Assembly: GCF_002858745.1 (NCBI RefSeq)
Contig: NZ_PJRO01000010.1
Coordinates: forward strand, 186,001 to 250,000
Reading direction: 5' to 3'
DNA from: Mesorhizobium loti
GTDB taxonomy: Bacteria; Pseudomonadota; Alphaproteobacteria; Rhizobiales; Rhizobiaceae
DNA length: 64,000 nt
Part shown: one piece after another, positions 16,674-26,500 of the stretch
Numbering within the stretch: the first letter of the stretch is position 1
Layout: every line of letters begins with the position of its first letter
Program-made: the position numbers and the translations under genes
The notes under the pieces: model-generated
Seen by the model: the letters and a program-made list of their open reading frames with translations, nothing else
What the model was told of the DNA's origin: nothing
Databases searched by the model: none

Positions 16674-19600
16674 CGTTCAAGTCCGCCTGCACGCCATGGT
16701 CGCTGGCCCTGGAGCCGACCTGGCCATGGTAGGACACACCCAGTGTCGCTTGCGGTACGATGGCGAAATCCAGCCCGGCTTCGATGACGGCAGCATTTCC
16801 GGCGACCGGCGTACCGGCGATCGTGAAGGCGCTGGAGCCTGTAAAAGCCTGGCTGACTGTCGGCGTGCCATCGCCATAAGCATGACGCCAGCCGATCATG
16901 CCGCGCGCTGTCGCCCTGGCCGTGCCGATATCGAGGTCGCTCGAAGCCCGGACGCCGATCGTGGTGAAAGTGCTGTCGTTGGAACCGCCATGAACGGTCA
17001 CCGCCGACGCGCCACCTTGTTCGGTGAAGCCGTTGGCGTGGACATTGACGTAAGCCAGATTGGCGAAGGGCTCGAACGCGACATTGCCGGGCTTGATGGC
17101 GTAGCCCAGTTCTCCGAAGACCTGCGTGGTGCCGGCACGATAGCTTCTCGTCAGGCTGTCGGTGAAGCCGGGGAAGGAAACCTTTCGGCTCGAGTCGATC
17201 TCGCTCCACGTATAGGCAAGACCGGAGCGCAGCGCGAGCGCACCCCATTCGGTGCCGCCATAGATACCGAGGTGATAGTTGTCCGTCGAGGCGGAAGACC
17301 TTCTGTCATCGACCTTCAATGAGGAATGGCTGTAGCCGGCGAGGAAGCCGAGGCGGACATCGTCGGTGATCAGCCCGTCGACGCCGGTGACGAAGCCACC
17401 AACGGACCGCGACAGCTTGGCGGCATTGCCGTCGCTGCCGAAATGACCCCACGAGCCGACCACCGAGCCCCAGGCTGCGTAGCGCTCAGCCGGAACCGAA
17501 GCGGTCGTGATCTCCCTGGCATCCTCGCCATAAGCCATCAGCCGCGGTTCTGCCCCTACCGTCTCGAAGGCCGAACGCAGGCGATCGTTGATGGCATCAC
17601 GCGTGAAGCGGCTGTCTTCGATCAGGCCGGTCACCGTCGAGGCGTTGATCTCACCCGACAGGCTGTCGAAGGCGGCGCGGGCTTCATCACCCGAGAGCAG
17701 CAGCAACTTGTTGTAGAGCGCCAGCGGTGCACCGCTTTGCTGCAGCGTATCGAGCGCTCCCGCTGTCTGCGTCTGGTTGTAAGTGTTGGCGACCTTGCCG
17801 AAGACTGGTCCTGTTTCCTTCAATGCGATCTTCAGGTCGATGGTCTCGGCGCTTTGCAACAGTGTCGCATCGAGGAAAGCCGAGTGCGACAGCACGGCCG
17901 GGTCAAAGCCGCCGCTGATACCGCCGGCCGCCGCCAGGATCGTGTAGCTCTGGCCATCCTGGTAGCTGGTCTTCGCATCGAGCGCCGTCACAGCGACCTT
18001 GGAGCCGGCGAGCGTTGCCTTGCCGGTGGCCGAGATGCGGTCACTCGCGCCATTGCCGGCCACCTCGACCTCATAGGTCGAACCCGAAACGAGGGAGATA
18101 TCGCCCGCTATGTTCAACATCCCGATAGAGTTGCCCGGCGCAACGGTGCCGGCAACGGAGACCGTTCCGATCGAGCCATTGCCTTGCAGGCGGGCGCCGG
18201 CACGGACGTTCACCGATCCGCCAAGCTTGCCGGCGACCGACAGCACCCCGCTTTCGACCACGGTCGCTCCTGCGAAGGCCGAACTGTCACCCGTGAGCTG
18301 CAAAAGACCGTCGCCTTGCTTGAGCAGATTTCCCGCGCCCGAAACCGTGCCGGCATAGATGGCGTCCGACATCTGCCTGAGATTGAAGGCAGTTCCAGCA
18401 CCGATCGAGATGTTGCCTGCAAACCTGTCAGCAGACGAAACCAGACTGCCAGCCTCGACCCGCCAGTCGAGCGATGACTTGCCCGTCAGTGTCAGGGCAC
18501 CAGAACCGCGCTTGATCAGGACGCCTTTCGTACCGTCGAGCGCGATAGCGTCGCCAGCGAAGTTGGCGTTGGTGGATTGATCGAACACGACGGTCGCAGC
18601 GTTGTTGAGGTTGCCAGAGATCGAACTGGCATTGCCGACCAGCGTGCCCGCTTTGACGAAAGTGTTGCGATAGCCGCCCGTCCCGGCGAGGACGAGCGCA
18701 CCGCTTCCCTGCTTGACCAGGTCTCCATCCCCCACCACGACACTCCCAAGGCCCAGAGTGGTCCCGGTGGCAACGTCGAATACGCCAGCGCCGGCAAGCG
18801 TGATCGCTCGCGTCGTCTCGAAGCTCGCCGTCGTCTTCAACGTGCCGCCACTCAGCCTCAGCTCCCCGGCGGATGCACCGAGATTACCGTCCCGCGATAC
18901 CTGCAGCGTACCGCCACGAATTTCGGTACCGCCTGAATAGCTATTCGTCCCCTCCAGTATGAGGGCGCCATAATCGTTCTTGATGAGCGCGGTCGTACCA
19001 GACAATACCGAAGCGATCGTCGCGGTGGTTCCCGCTCCCGATGGGCTGCCGTTGCCAACACGGATGATGCTTTGTCCGCCGGTTCCCTGAAGGTCTATCC
19101 CGCTGCCCTCCAGGCGGTCACCGTCCGTGGAAAACTGCATCCCGGTGGCACTGATCGCCCCTGCCCTGTCATCGACGGTCACTATACCCGCGCTGCCCTG
19201 GAATATCGCAAAAGTCGGCAACGGCTTGAACCGGCCGTTCATGATGCCGGCCTGATCCGTCCAGTTGTTGCCGTCCGCCCGCCAGTCACCGGACCCGCCG
19301 TCAACCTGGCCGTTGCCATGTGAGGCTGGACTGCCGCCATCCCAGAACGCAAGCGTGGCCCCAACCGACGAAACCAGATTGACCTGGCCCGTCACCGCGG
19401 TTTGAACAGAGAGGTCCCCAGTCGCCACCCCGGCAGGCATCGCCCCGATCACGAGCCCCCGATCCGTGAGGCCGCCGCCATAGGTTATCAGCCGATAGAC
19501 CCCTGCGCCGAAGCCGCCAGCATCGGAGATATTCAGCGTACCGTCGAGAATGAGGTTGCCGGCGACGCTGAAGAGCGGCGCATTGCCGGGCGCGCCAAGA

Positions 19601-20964
19601 CCGACATCCACAATCGAAGCCGGGGCGAGCGACAAGCCACCGCCAATCGTGAGCGTCTGGCCGGAGTGTCCTGTGATGGTTCCGCCATAGACCTGGACGG
19701 CTCCGGCGATCCGACCTGAGCCGGACAGGTTGCCGCTGCCGACATCGACAAGTCCGCTGGCAATCGATCCGTCCACAACCAATGCGCCGTCATTCACCAG
19801 AAACGCCGTTTGTGAATCGCTGTTTCCGCTGAGAACGAGTTTTCCTGTGCCCGCCTTGGTGAAGCCATAGCTCGCTGGAAAACCTGGCCTTGCCGGATCG
19901 CCTCCCGAGATGTTGCCCGCGAAGATCGCATCGTCTGCGTGGACGACTTTAAGCCCGAGGTCTCCGGCGTAGGTGATGTCGACCAGGCCGGCGCCGGTCA
20001 AAGCGCCAATGGTCTCGCCCTTCTGGAAGGCGATCACCGCGCCGGCATCGACGGTGACCCGTGCTGCGTCCGGGATCGCCCGGTCGGCCTGTCCCGACCA
20101 GTTGTCGACCCAAAGCCTGCCTTGCTTGACGTGGATGTCTCCGGCAAAGCTGTTGTCGCCATAGAGGCTGAGCGTACCGAGCCCGCTCTTTGTGAAGCCC
20201 CCCGTTCCGCTGATCGCCTTATTCAGCGAGGCGTCCTGATACTGATCGACGTCGAAGGTGACGTCGCCTTCGACGCTGACAGATCCCATGGTTTGCCAAG
20301 GGGACACAGCGAAGCTCAGCGTTGTTCCATCCGACATGGTGATCGGGCCAGCGCCGAGCGCACGCTCATTGAGCAGCCTTACCACGCCGGAGCGAATCGC
20401 TGTCCCGCCGCTGAAGGCGTTGGTGCCAGCCAGCTCAAGCGTACCCAACCCCTCTTTCACGAGGCGGCTGTTGCCTGAAATCTGCGCCGCGATGCTTGCG
20501 GTCATCGAGCCGGATGCGCCAGTGCCATCCCCCACGCTTACCACCGTCGCGCCATTTGCTCCGCGCAGCGCAAGTGGCGCGCCGACGATCTGATATCCGT
20601 CGACCGCAAAGCTGATGCCGGTGACACCAACGCTCCCCTGCCCGTTATTGACCGTCACGGTTCCGGCCGAACCTTGGAACACCGCGAAGCCCGGGTTGGG
20701 AGTGAAGCCGCCGATGGCAGCTCCCGCCTGGTCCGTCCAGTGGCTGTCGAGCGGTCCCAATCCTGCGGTCCATGTTCCAGACCCGCCATCGACGGTGTTG
20801 TTGCCATGCAAGGCCGGGTTACCGCCGTCCCAGAAAAGCATCGATTGCGCTGCGACCGAAGGGATGCCCAGCGCCAGTGCGAGGAGCGACCCGCCGGCAA
20901 GCAGTGTCCTTGTCCGGCAACCGAGCGCGTCAATTCGAAAACCTGAAGCCGCCAGTCCCGCCAC
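16663..20964 (-). CDS. Large autotransporter with beta-strand repeats (type Va)
   Basis: 1433-residue surface protein. It starts at a GTG and has a signal peptide ending near SVAAQ (about residue 40). The passenger holds two copies, about 540 residues apart, of a block beginning FWDGG-x-PA-x-HGN. It also has at least five autotransporter-associated strand repeats of the type KxGxGxLxLxGxNxFxGxTxVxxGxLxV. The C-terminal beta-barrel starts near residue 1165 and ends in NVRF, with a terminal Phe as expected for outer-membrane insertion. A divergent regulator lies upstream. It may act in adhesion or biofilm formation. Confidence 0.93.
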   Translation of the reverse strand: MAGLAASGFRIDALGCRTRTLLAGGSLLALALGIPSVAAQSMLFWDGGNPALHGNNTVDGGSGTWTAGLGPLDSHWTDQAGAAIGGFTPNPGFAVFQGSAGTVTVNNGQGSVGVTGISFAVDGYQIVGAPLALRGANGATVVSVGDGTGASGSMTASIAAQISGNSRLVKEGLGTLELAGTNAFSGGTAIRSGVVRLLNERALGAGPITMSDGTTLSFAVSPWQTMGSVSVEGDVTFDVDQYQDASLNKAISGTGGFTKSGLGTLSLYGDNSFAGDIHVKQGRLWVDNWSGQADRAIPDAARVTVDAGAVIAFQKGETIGALTGAGLVDITYAGDLGLKVVHADDAIFAGNISGGDPARPGFPASYGFTKAGTGKLVLSGNSDSQTAFLVNDGALVVDGSIASGLVDVGSGNLSGSGRIAGAVQVYGGTITGHSGQTLTIGGGLSLAPASIVDVGLGAPGNAPLFSVAGNLILDGTLNISDAGGFGAGVYRLITYGGGLTDRGLVIGAMPAGVATGDLSVQTAVTGQVNLVSSVGATLAFWDGGSPASHGNGQVDGGSGDWRADGNNWTDQAGIMNGRFKPLPTFAIFQGSAGIVTVDDRAGAISATGMQFSTDGDRLEGSGIDLQGTGGQSIIRVGNGSPSGAGTTATIASVLSGTTALIKNDYGALILEGTNSYSGGTEIRGGTLQVSRDGNLGASAGELRLSGGTLKTTASFETTRAITLAGAGVFDVATGTTLGLGSVVVGDGDLVKQGSGALVLAGTGGYRNTFVKAGTLVGNASSISGNLNNAATVVFDQSTNANFAGDAIALDGTKGVLIKRGSGALTLTGKSSLDWRVEAGSLVSSADRFAGNISIGAGTAFNLRQMSDAIYAGTVSGAGNLLKQGDGLLQLTGDSSAFAGATVVESGVLSVAGKLGGSVNVRAGARLQGNGSIGTVSVAGTVAPGNSIGMLNIAGDISLVSGSTYEVEVAGNGASDRISATGKATLAGSKVAVTALDAKTSYQDGQSYTILAAAGGISGGFDPAVLSHSAFLDATLLQSAETIDLKIALKETGPVFGKVANTYNQTQTAGALDTLQQSGAPLALYNKLLLLSGDEARAAFDSLSGEINASTVTGLIEDSRFTRDAINDRLRSAFETVGAEPRLMAYGEDAREITTASVPAERYAAWGSVVGSWGHFGSDGNAAKLSRSVGGFVTGVDGLITDDVRLGFLAGYSHSSLKVDDRRSSASTDNYHLGIYGGTEWGALALRSGLAYTWSEIDSSRKVSFPGFTDSLTRSYRAGTTQVFGELGYAIKPGNVAFEPFANLAYVNVHANGFTEQGGASAVTVHGGSNDSTFTTIGVRASSDLDIGTARATARGMIGWRHAYGDGTPTVSQAFTGSSAFTIAGTPVAGNAAVIEAGLDFAIVPQATLGVSYHGQVGSRASDHGVQADLNVRF

Positions 20965-21098
20965 GCTCTATCCCGCCCATGAAGCTTCGATGGGTGACGG
21001 TTATTGCGCATCGAAACAGACGTTCACCAATCCAAACTTTGCACCATTGCGCTTTTTTCGATTGCGCCGGAGAGGCTTCGCTGGCAGCGAAAACGGTG

Positions 21099-21890
21099 AT
21101 GAGAAGCGACGCAAAGTTCACGCAGGCCGTTGCGCAATATTGCGAAACGATGATCGAGCCATCGCCATCCAGCTGGCCGCTCCGAAAACTGCTGAACCAA
21201 CTCGACCGTTATTATGCTGCCTACATGCTCATCTGGAATTACCACAGTTGGGTGGAGGAAGGCGCTCCGTCGCCGACCCTGGCGCGCCTGAAAACCGTTT
21301 CGGGTCTCAGCCCGCGGCAATTGACGAGTTTCGTCACGGTGCTCAAGCAGGCAGAGCTCGTAACGACCGAACCGGAAGCCGGAAATCGCCGCCGTTCCAT
21401 CCTGCGCCCGCGACCTCAACTCATTCAGGAAATCAGCCGGTCGTGCGTCGCCTTCCTCGCTGCGCATGATCATATCCACGGCGGGGCTTTGGCCCAGTTG
21501 GCCGCGGCTTCGACCGATACGCTCGGCAAGATGATCTGGGAGTCGGCCCGCCAGGTCCTGTCCGCGGGGACCGTCATCGCACCCTATCCGACGGTCCTCG
21601 CCATGGCCGGTTACGATGGCGGCTATCCCGTGCTGACCGCGATCATGGCCGATCACTATCGGCGCATGAACGGTCATCCCAGGGTAGTGCTTGGGTACGC
21701 GGCGTTGGCGCAGCGTTTCCAGGTGTCACGCTCTCACGTCGGCAACGTACTGGGCTGGCTTCATCAGAGCGGCGCGATCGATCAGGATCGGACAGCGGGG
21801 CCTGCTCTCGTCGAGGAATTCGAGCAGTGGAGCATCTCCGAGATGGAACACTACGCTCGTCTCGTGACCGCGCTTTTGAAACCAGATTGA
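21099..21890 (+). CDS. Tandem winged-helix (MarR-like) transcriptional regulator
   Basis: 263-residue protein with two HTH-like segments. One is near residues 57-92 (LARLKTVSGLSPRQLTSF...AELV). The other is near residues 205-232 (ALAQRFQVSRSHVGNVLG...SGAI). This is a pseudo-symmetric layout with a helical middle part. The frame is open much further upstream, but the sequence before M110 (ATG 21099) is arginine-rich read-through of the antisense autotransporter start. An ATG at 20980 is the alternative. It is divergent from the autotransporter and probably controls it. Confidence 0.75.
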   Translation: MRSDAKFTQAVAQYCETMIEPSPSSWPLRKLLNQLDRYYAAYMLIWNYHSWVEEGAPSPTLARLKTVSGLSPRQLTSFVTVLKQAELVTTEPEAGNRRRSILRPRPQLIQEISRSCVAFLAAHDHIHGGALAQLAAASTDTLGKMIWESARQVLSAGTVIAPYPTVLAMAGYDGGYPVLTAIMADHYRRMNGHPRVVLGYAALAQRFQVSRSHVGNVLGWLHQSGAIDQDRTAGPALVEEFEQWSISEMEHYARLVTALLKPD

Positions 21891-21904
21891 ACCCGCTCTC
21901 CTTG

Positions 21905-22365
21905 CGGCAAACAGCGACAAGGCTGGCCTTTCCAGTGGGTTGACCGGGATACTCCCGCCAGTTTTTGGGAACGGCCGATCGCCTGCCCGGTTGGTTTGTC
22001 AATCCAGGGCGACAAACCATGGCCAATACGACCATCCAGACCGCATCCGCTCCGGCGGAGACCGGCGGCGCGGTGTCGGAAGGCGGTGCGGCGACGAGGC
22101 GCTTTTCCAGGTGAAATGCCCCTGCCGTTGTAGCCGCAGAAGCCGACGCCATTTGGACCGAACTTGTGGAAGCGGGGCATCGCGTCGGCTGTCATGCCGA
22201 TTTGCCCATACCATTCATGCTCGAACTCTATCCTGGCGAGCGCCGGGTATAGTTTCGCCAAAGCCCGGCGCGCCCACGCTTTGTGGATGCTGGTTCCGGT
22301 GCCTCGCAACGCCCCCACGCTGCCGAATACAAGCCGGCCCGCCCTTGCCCGGATATTGCGGGGTC
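21905..22365 (-). pseudogene. Remnant of an FAD-dependent (DAO-family) oxidoreductase
   Basis: On the minus strand, sequence from about 22365 reads GRLVFGSVGALRGTGTS, then WARRALAKLYP, FEHEWYGQIGMTADAMPRFH and GYNGRGISPG. This is the C-terminal half of glycine/D-amino-acid oxidase-type flavoproteins (compare the conserved GYNGRG). The frame is lost soon after GYNGRGISPG near 22110. A neighbouring frame continues with family-like KRLVAAPPSDTAPPVS. No N-terminal FAD-binding GxGxxG region is present upstream. It is therefore truncated and frameshifted. Confidence 0.6.
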
Positions 22366-22411
22366 CATGGCAGGCCCCGCCGCAGCAATCAGGAGCGGCG
22401 GACGAACGAGA

Positions 22412-22792
22412 TTAATCGGCGTCTGGATTGTCGACTGCGCAGCCTGTGCCGTTGCACCCTTGGTAGTTGCCCTCGGTATCAAAGTTCGGATTGCCGTCCC
22501 TGTCATAGCTTGGACGGGGGTCGATGGCATCGTCATTGTTGCGGCGGGCGGCCTTGCGGTCTTTCTCACGCTGTTCCCGTTCGTGGAGACGGTCGAGAAA
22601 TCTCTGGTCGTCTTCGTCGCGTTGAGCGTTTTGTTTCATCATGCAGTTTGCAAAGGCGTCAGTTCCTGGCTCGAAGCCAAAGGAAGCGCACTTGTTCTGA
22701 TCGGCTGCGCGTTGATCTTCTGCGCTGACGCAACCCGCTGCGGCCAATGGGAGAAGCGCGAACAGTAGATATTTCGCCTTGAATGCTGGCAT
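22412..22792 (-). CDS. Lipoprotein with C-terminal GNYQGC/GC-VD motif
   Basis: 126-residue exported lipoprotein. The lipobox is A18-A-G-C21. A conserved block with C35 and C50 follows, then a charged helical linker (EREQREKDRKAARRNN). The acidic tail reads PNFD-x2-GNYQGC-x-G-x-GC-x-VD-x-PD. The same tail ends the unrelated DUF3011 protein at 57707-58321. The role is unknown. It is followed on the same strand, upstream, by the LprI-like gene, so they may share a transcript. Confidence 0.75.
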   Translation of the reverse strand: MPAFKAKYLLFALLPLAAAGCVSAEDQRAADQNKCASFGFEPGTDAFANCMMKQNAQRDEDDQRFLDRLHEREQREKDRKAARRNNDDAIDPRPSYDRDGNPNFDTEGNYQGCNGTGCAVDNPDAD

Positions 22793-22806
22793 CGTCGTGC
22801 TCCTGG

Positions 22807-23172
22807 TTATTCCGTTGGGACCGGGCAGGCGAGGTCACCTTCTTGGCAATTGAGATAAGCCTTCAACTGCTTGGTGCGTTGGGTCGTCACTGTTGCCTTG
22901 CATGCGGTGGCAACCATCGGCGCAGCCGATCCGCCGTCGTCGCCGCTGGATTGGAAAGTGCACTCGGCATCGCGAAATGCAATCCAGGCCCGCTGAGCTT
23001 TGACGAACCTGGCCCTGCCCCCTGTATCATCCGACAGACGGCGCTCGATCTGCTTGAACGTCGCGTTCAGTGCTGCATCAGCCTTCTTGAAATCAGCAGC
23101 CGGGTCGGAGCCTGCGAATGCAGCGCAGCAGGTTAAAGAAAGTGCTGTTGTAGCAAAAATTACGTGTCGCAT
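22807..23172 (-). CDS. LprI/DUF1311-family exported protein
   Basis: 121-residue protein with a signal peptide (MRHVIFATTALSLTCCAAFAG) and a lysozyme-inhibitor LprI-like domain. The signature AQRAWIAFRDAEC is followed by a late cysteine. Family members are periplasmic, and some inhibit lysozyme. The frame opens at 23214, but ATG 23172 begins the signal peptide. It lies 14 bases upstream of the lipoprotein gene and is probably co-transcribed with it. Confidence 0.8.
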   Translation of the reverse strand: MRHVIFATTALSLTCCAAFAGSDPAADFKKADAALNATFKQIERRLSDDTGGRARFVKAQRAWIAFRDAECTFQSSGDDGGSAAPMVATACKATVTTQRTKQLKAYLNCQEGDLACPVPTE

Positions 23173-23506
23173 GAGTTGTCCATCAACCGATGAGATGCGA
23201 GCACTAGCCACCAATACACGAAGGATTCAATCGGCTATCAGTATTTACCATTAGCGTAAGGTTGACGGTTGCCTGCGAGAGGCGAGCGGTCAAGCCCGTC
23301 TTGAGCTAAAACGCGAGCGCTGCGAGCAAGACGGCTTCTTGTCGGCAGTTCATAAGGGCAAATCAATCTAGCCGACCTATCCGGTGAAATGGGGAGCACT
23401 CCACCGGATGGGAAAAGCCAACAATGACTTACGTTAGAACATGCGGCAACGAATTGCAGCAGTTCGTCACTGGTCGGGCTGGATAGTTCGGGCCAGCGCG
23501 ACCCCG
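23173..23506. other. Intergenic region without a gene
   Basis: About 330 bases between the LprI-like gene and the end of the second autotransporter. No supported gene, strong hairpin or repeat was seen. Confidence 0.4.
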
Positions 23507-26500
23507 TTACCACTTCACGCGGAAGCCGACCTGACCTTTGACCATATAGCTGTCGCCAAAGTTGTTCAGGCTGGTGTTGACGAGGCCTTCACCATAGATT
23601 GAGTACTGGTCGTCATTCCAGTTGAAAGAACCACCAACGCCCAGCCCGCCCCATGCCCGATCGTTGCGGCTGGCAAAGGTCGTGCCCGAGACATCAACCC
23701 TGGTTCCTTCAAGAAACTCGTAATAGAGATTGGCGATGCCGTAAACGTGGGTGCGGTTGAGCATGCCCTTGTCATTCTGCCACGAATCTTCGTGATCAAG
23801 CGTCAAGCCGAGACGGCCCTGCAGACTTTCACCATGGTCGAGGCTGACACGGGCGCCGAATGCATCTGTGAACGCATCGAAGTTGACATTGGAATAGACC
23901 AGTTGGGCCTGCGGTGTGACGGACCAGGCGGGATCGATTGCTATACGCTTGCCGCTTTCCAGCGACAGCGTATAGCCGAAGCCCTTGTTGCCGTCGGCAA
24001 GGTTGGCATTGGCAAGGACGGAGTCGAGATCGCTCTTATACCACGTAACCTGACCCTGGCCGTCCAGGTAAAAGCCGTTTTCGCCATACCAGGTCAGCGT
24101 ACCGCCAAAGCCATACCCGTCTGTGCTGATCTCACCATCGCCGTAAACAGAATTGGTGTCGGTTTTGCCATGGGCGTAATGGACTGTGAACCCGCCGATC
24201 AGCTTGCCGTTTTCGGTTTCATTCAACAGTCCATCAATACCGGCCTGAAGCTTGAAGACATTCTGATCGTAGTCGGTGCCTGAGGTCGAGAAACGTGGTT
24301 TGATGCTGTTATGTGCACCTTCGATACGACCCCATACACCATTGCCTTCAATCGCAACGCCGGCTTCTTCCGGAGTGGCATATGGTGTGCCTACCGGATC
24401 GGCTCCCTGCGCGACGACCCTGTTGCCGTTACCGGCCCAATAGCGATTACCGACGCGTTGCTGCAAAGTCGGCACGCTGTTGAGGCCGAGCAGCGCTTGA
24501 GGGTATGCTTCGTAGGTCGGAACACCTGCCTGGTAAAGTGGCTCAGTCGGTTGGCCGGGATCGACAGGATCAGTTGGGTTCAATTGCGAACGCAGATACC
24601 AGTTGCCGTCAGTCGGCGTTGACGTGCCACCTTGATAGAGCTGGTAGGCATAAGCACCGGCAACCGTGGCAGGCCTGCCATTGACCATATAGTCGCCAAT
24701 GAGCGAGAACGAACCGTTGGAAGCACCGTTCACTTCAATGAGACGGATACCTTCACTGGTCTGCGCACCCGTTCCACCGACATTGTTGACGCCGATATTC
24801 GTTGTGCCGGAGGTATCGCCATTAACGACAACCATATCCGTCTTTGAACTGTCATCACCCAGAACAACATCGAACAGCATCTGCCCGCCAATGCCGTCAT
24901 AATTTCCACCGATGATCACGACATCGCCCACGGCATTGTCCACTGTGGTGATCGTTCCGGCATTGGTCACATCGCCGCTGAACGAATAAACGCCGTTACC
25001 GTCGCCAGTACCGACAAAGGTGGACGTTGAATCAATGCTCATATTGCCGTTGAGGGCGAGTGAGGCCATGCCGTCAAGTGTGGAACCGTTGTTCAGGAAC
25101 ACGCCGGTCGTTCCTTCATCCGGTTCACCGACATGCCATGCGCCGTCGTCAATCGACAGATTGGCCCCGTCAAGATTGACGACTTCCCAATTGGTGATCT
25201 TGCCGCCATTTGTGGTCGCCGTCACACCCTTGAGCGTAAGCGTATCGATCATGCCATCGGCAACTGACGTGTCATCGCCGCCGTCAAGAACCTGCGAACC
25301 ATCATAGGTTGATGCACCCACCGTTGCGGTATCGGAACCGTCCTGACCGTAGAAGCCGCTCGCTAGCTTTCCGCCCGTCCAGTTGAACGTATCGTTGCCC
25401 TCATGGTTGGCAACACCGTCGTTGCTCTGAGCGTCGTCCCTGTCGTCACCGTGAATATTACCGGTATAGGTTCCGCCAGCCAGATTGAAGGTGTCATTGC
25501 CGAGGCCGAGGACGGCATCGCCGGTTACAGTGCCGGCGCTGTTAACGATGACATTGCCACCGACCGTGTCCGATGCGGTCGGAACACCCGAAACACCGCC
25601 ATCGCGAATGGCAATCCCAGACGTTGCTGTGAGCGTTGCCGAAGTCGCAATATCAATTGTCGCGCCGTTTGCTGCTATCGTTTGGATACCCGCGCCAGCA
25701 CCGCCACTCACAGGACCAACGATGCTGACTAATGATTTGCCCGCACCTTGGTTCGAAAGCAGGATACCGGTTCTGCCAGCAATGGTACCGGCCGTCTGTT
25801 GCACCGTGACACCAGTTGTATTCGCACCGCCAATGGCTGCGATACCATAGCGGCTTGTGCCGGTTACATCGCCAGCCACGGTAACGGCTGTTGCTCCTGT
25901 TCCGGCATTTGAAGCATAGATTCCGTGGGACTGACCTGTGATTGTACCTGCCGTCTGGTTCACGGTCAGATCGGTGGCGCTGCTGGCATTGCTGGAAAAG
26001 ACGCCATAAGCACCGGAAGCGGTCACAACACTGGATAGTGTAATTGTGGTTGAACCGGTTCCATCATTGTCCGCATAAACGCCATAGGTGCCACCTTTGA
26101 GCGTCCCTGCGGTCTGCTCGATGACGATATCCTTCGCAGTGCTTGCGTTATAAGCATAAAGTCCGGCACGTTCGATTGCCGTGATATCGCCAGCACTGCT
26201 GATCGTGGTTGAGCCGCTTCCGTAATTGTTACCAAACATCCCGAACCAATTGGCGGAGATCGATCCAGCCGTCTGGGTGAGAGTGATATCTGTCGCAGAT
26301 GCTGCATTATAGGCGTAAACGCCATAGGTATCGAAATTGCCCGCTCCGGTCTGTGTTTGCACAATCGTACCCGACGCTGTAACCGTCGATGAGCCCAAAC
26401 CATAGTTGTCAACGCGGATACCGTGCGTGTAGCCGGTGATCGTGCTTCCTGCTTCCTGCGTGACCGAGACATCTGTTGCTGACGTGCGGTTTATAGCCCA

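Noticed and set aside
17326..18477. Plus-strand frame of 383 codons inside the first autotransporter gene
   Set aside because: Shadow of the repetitive passenger; no motif, and the autotransporter frame explains the sequence.
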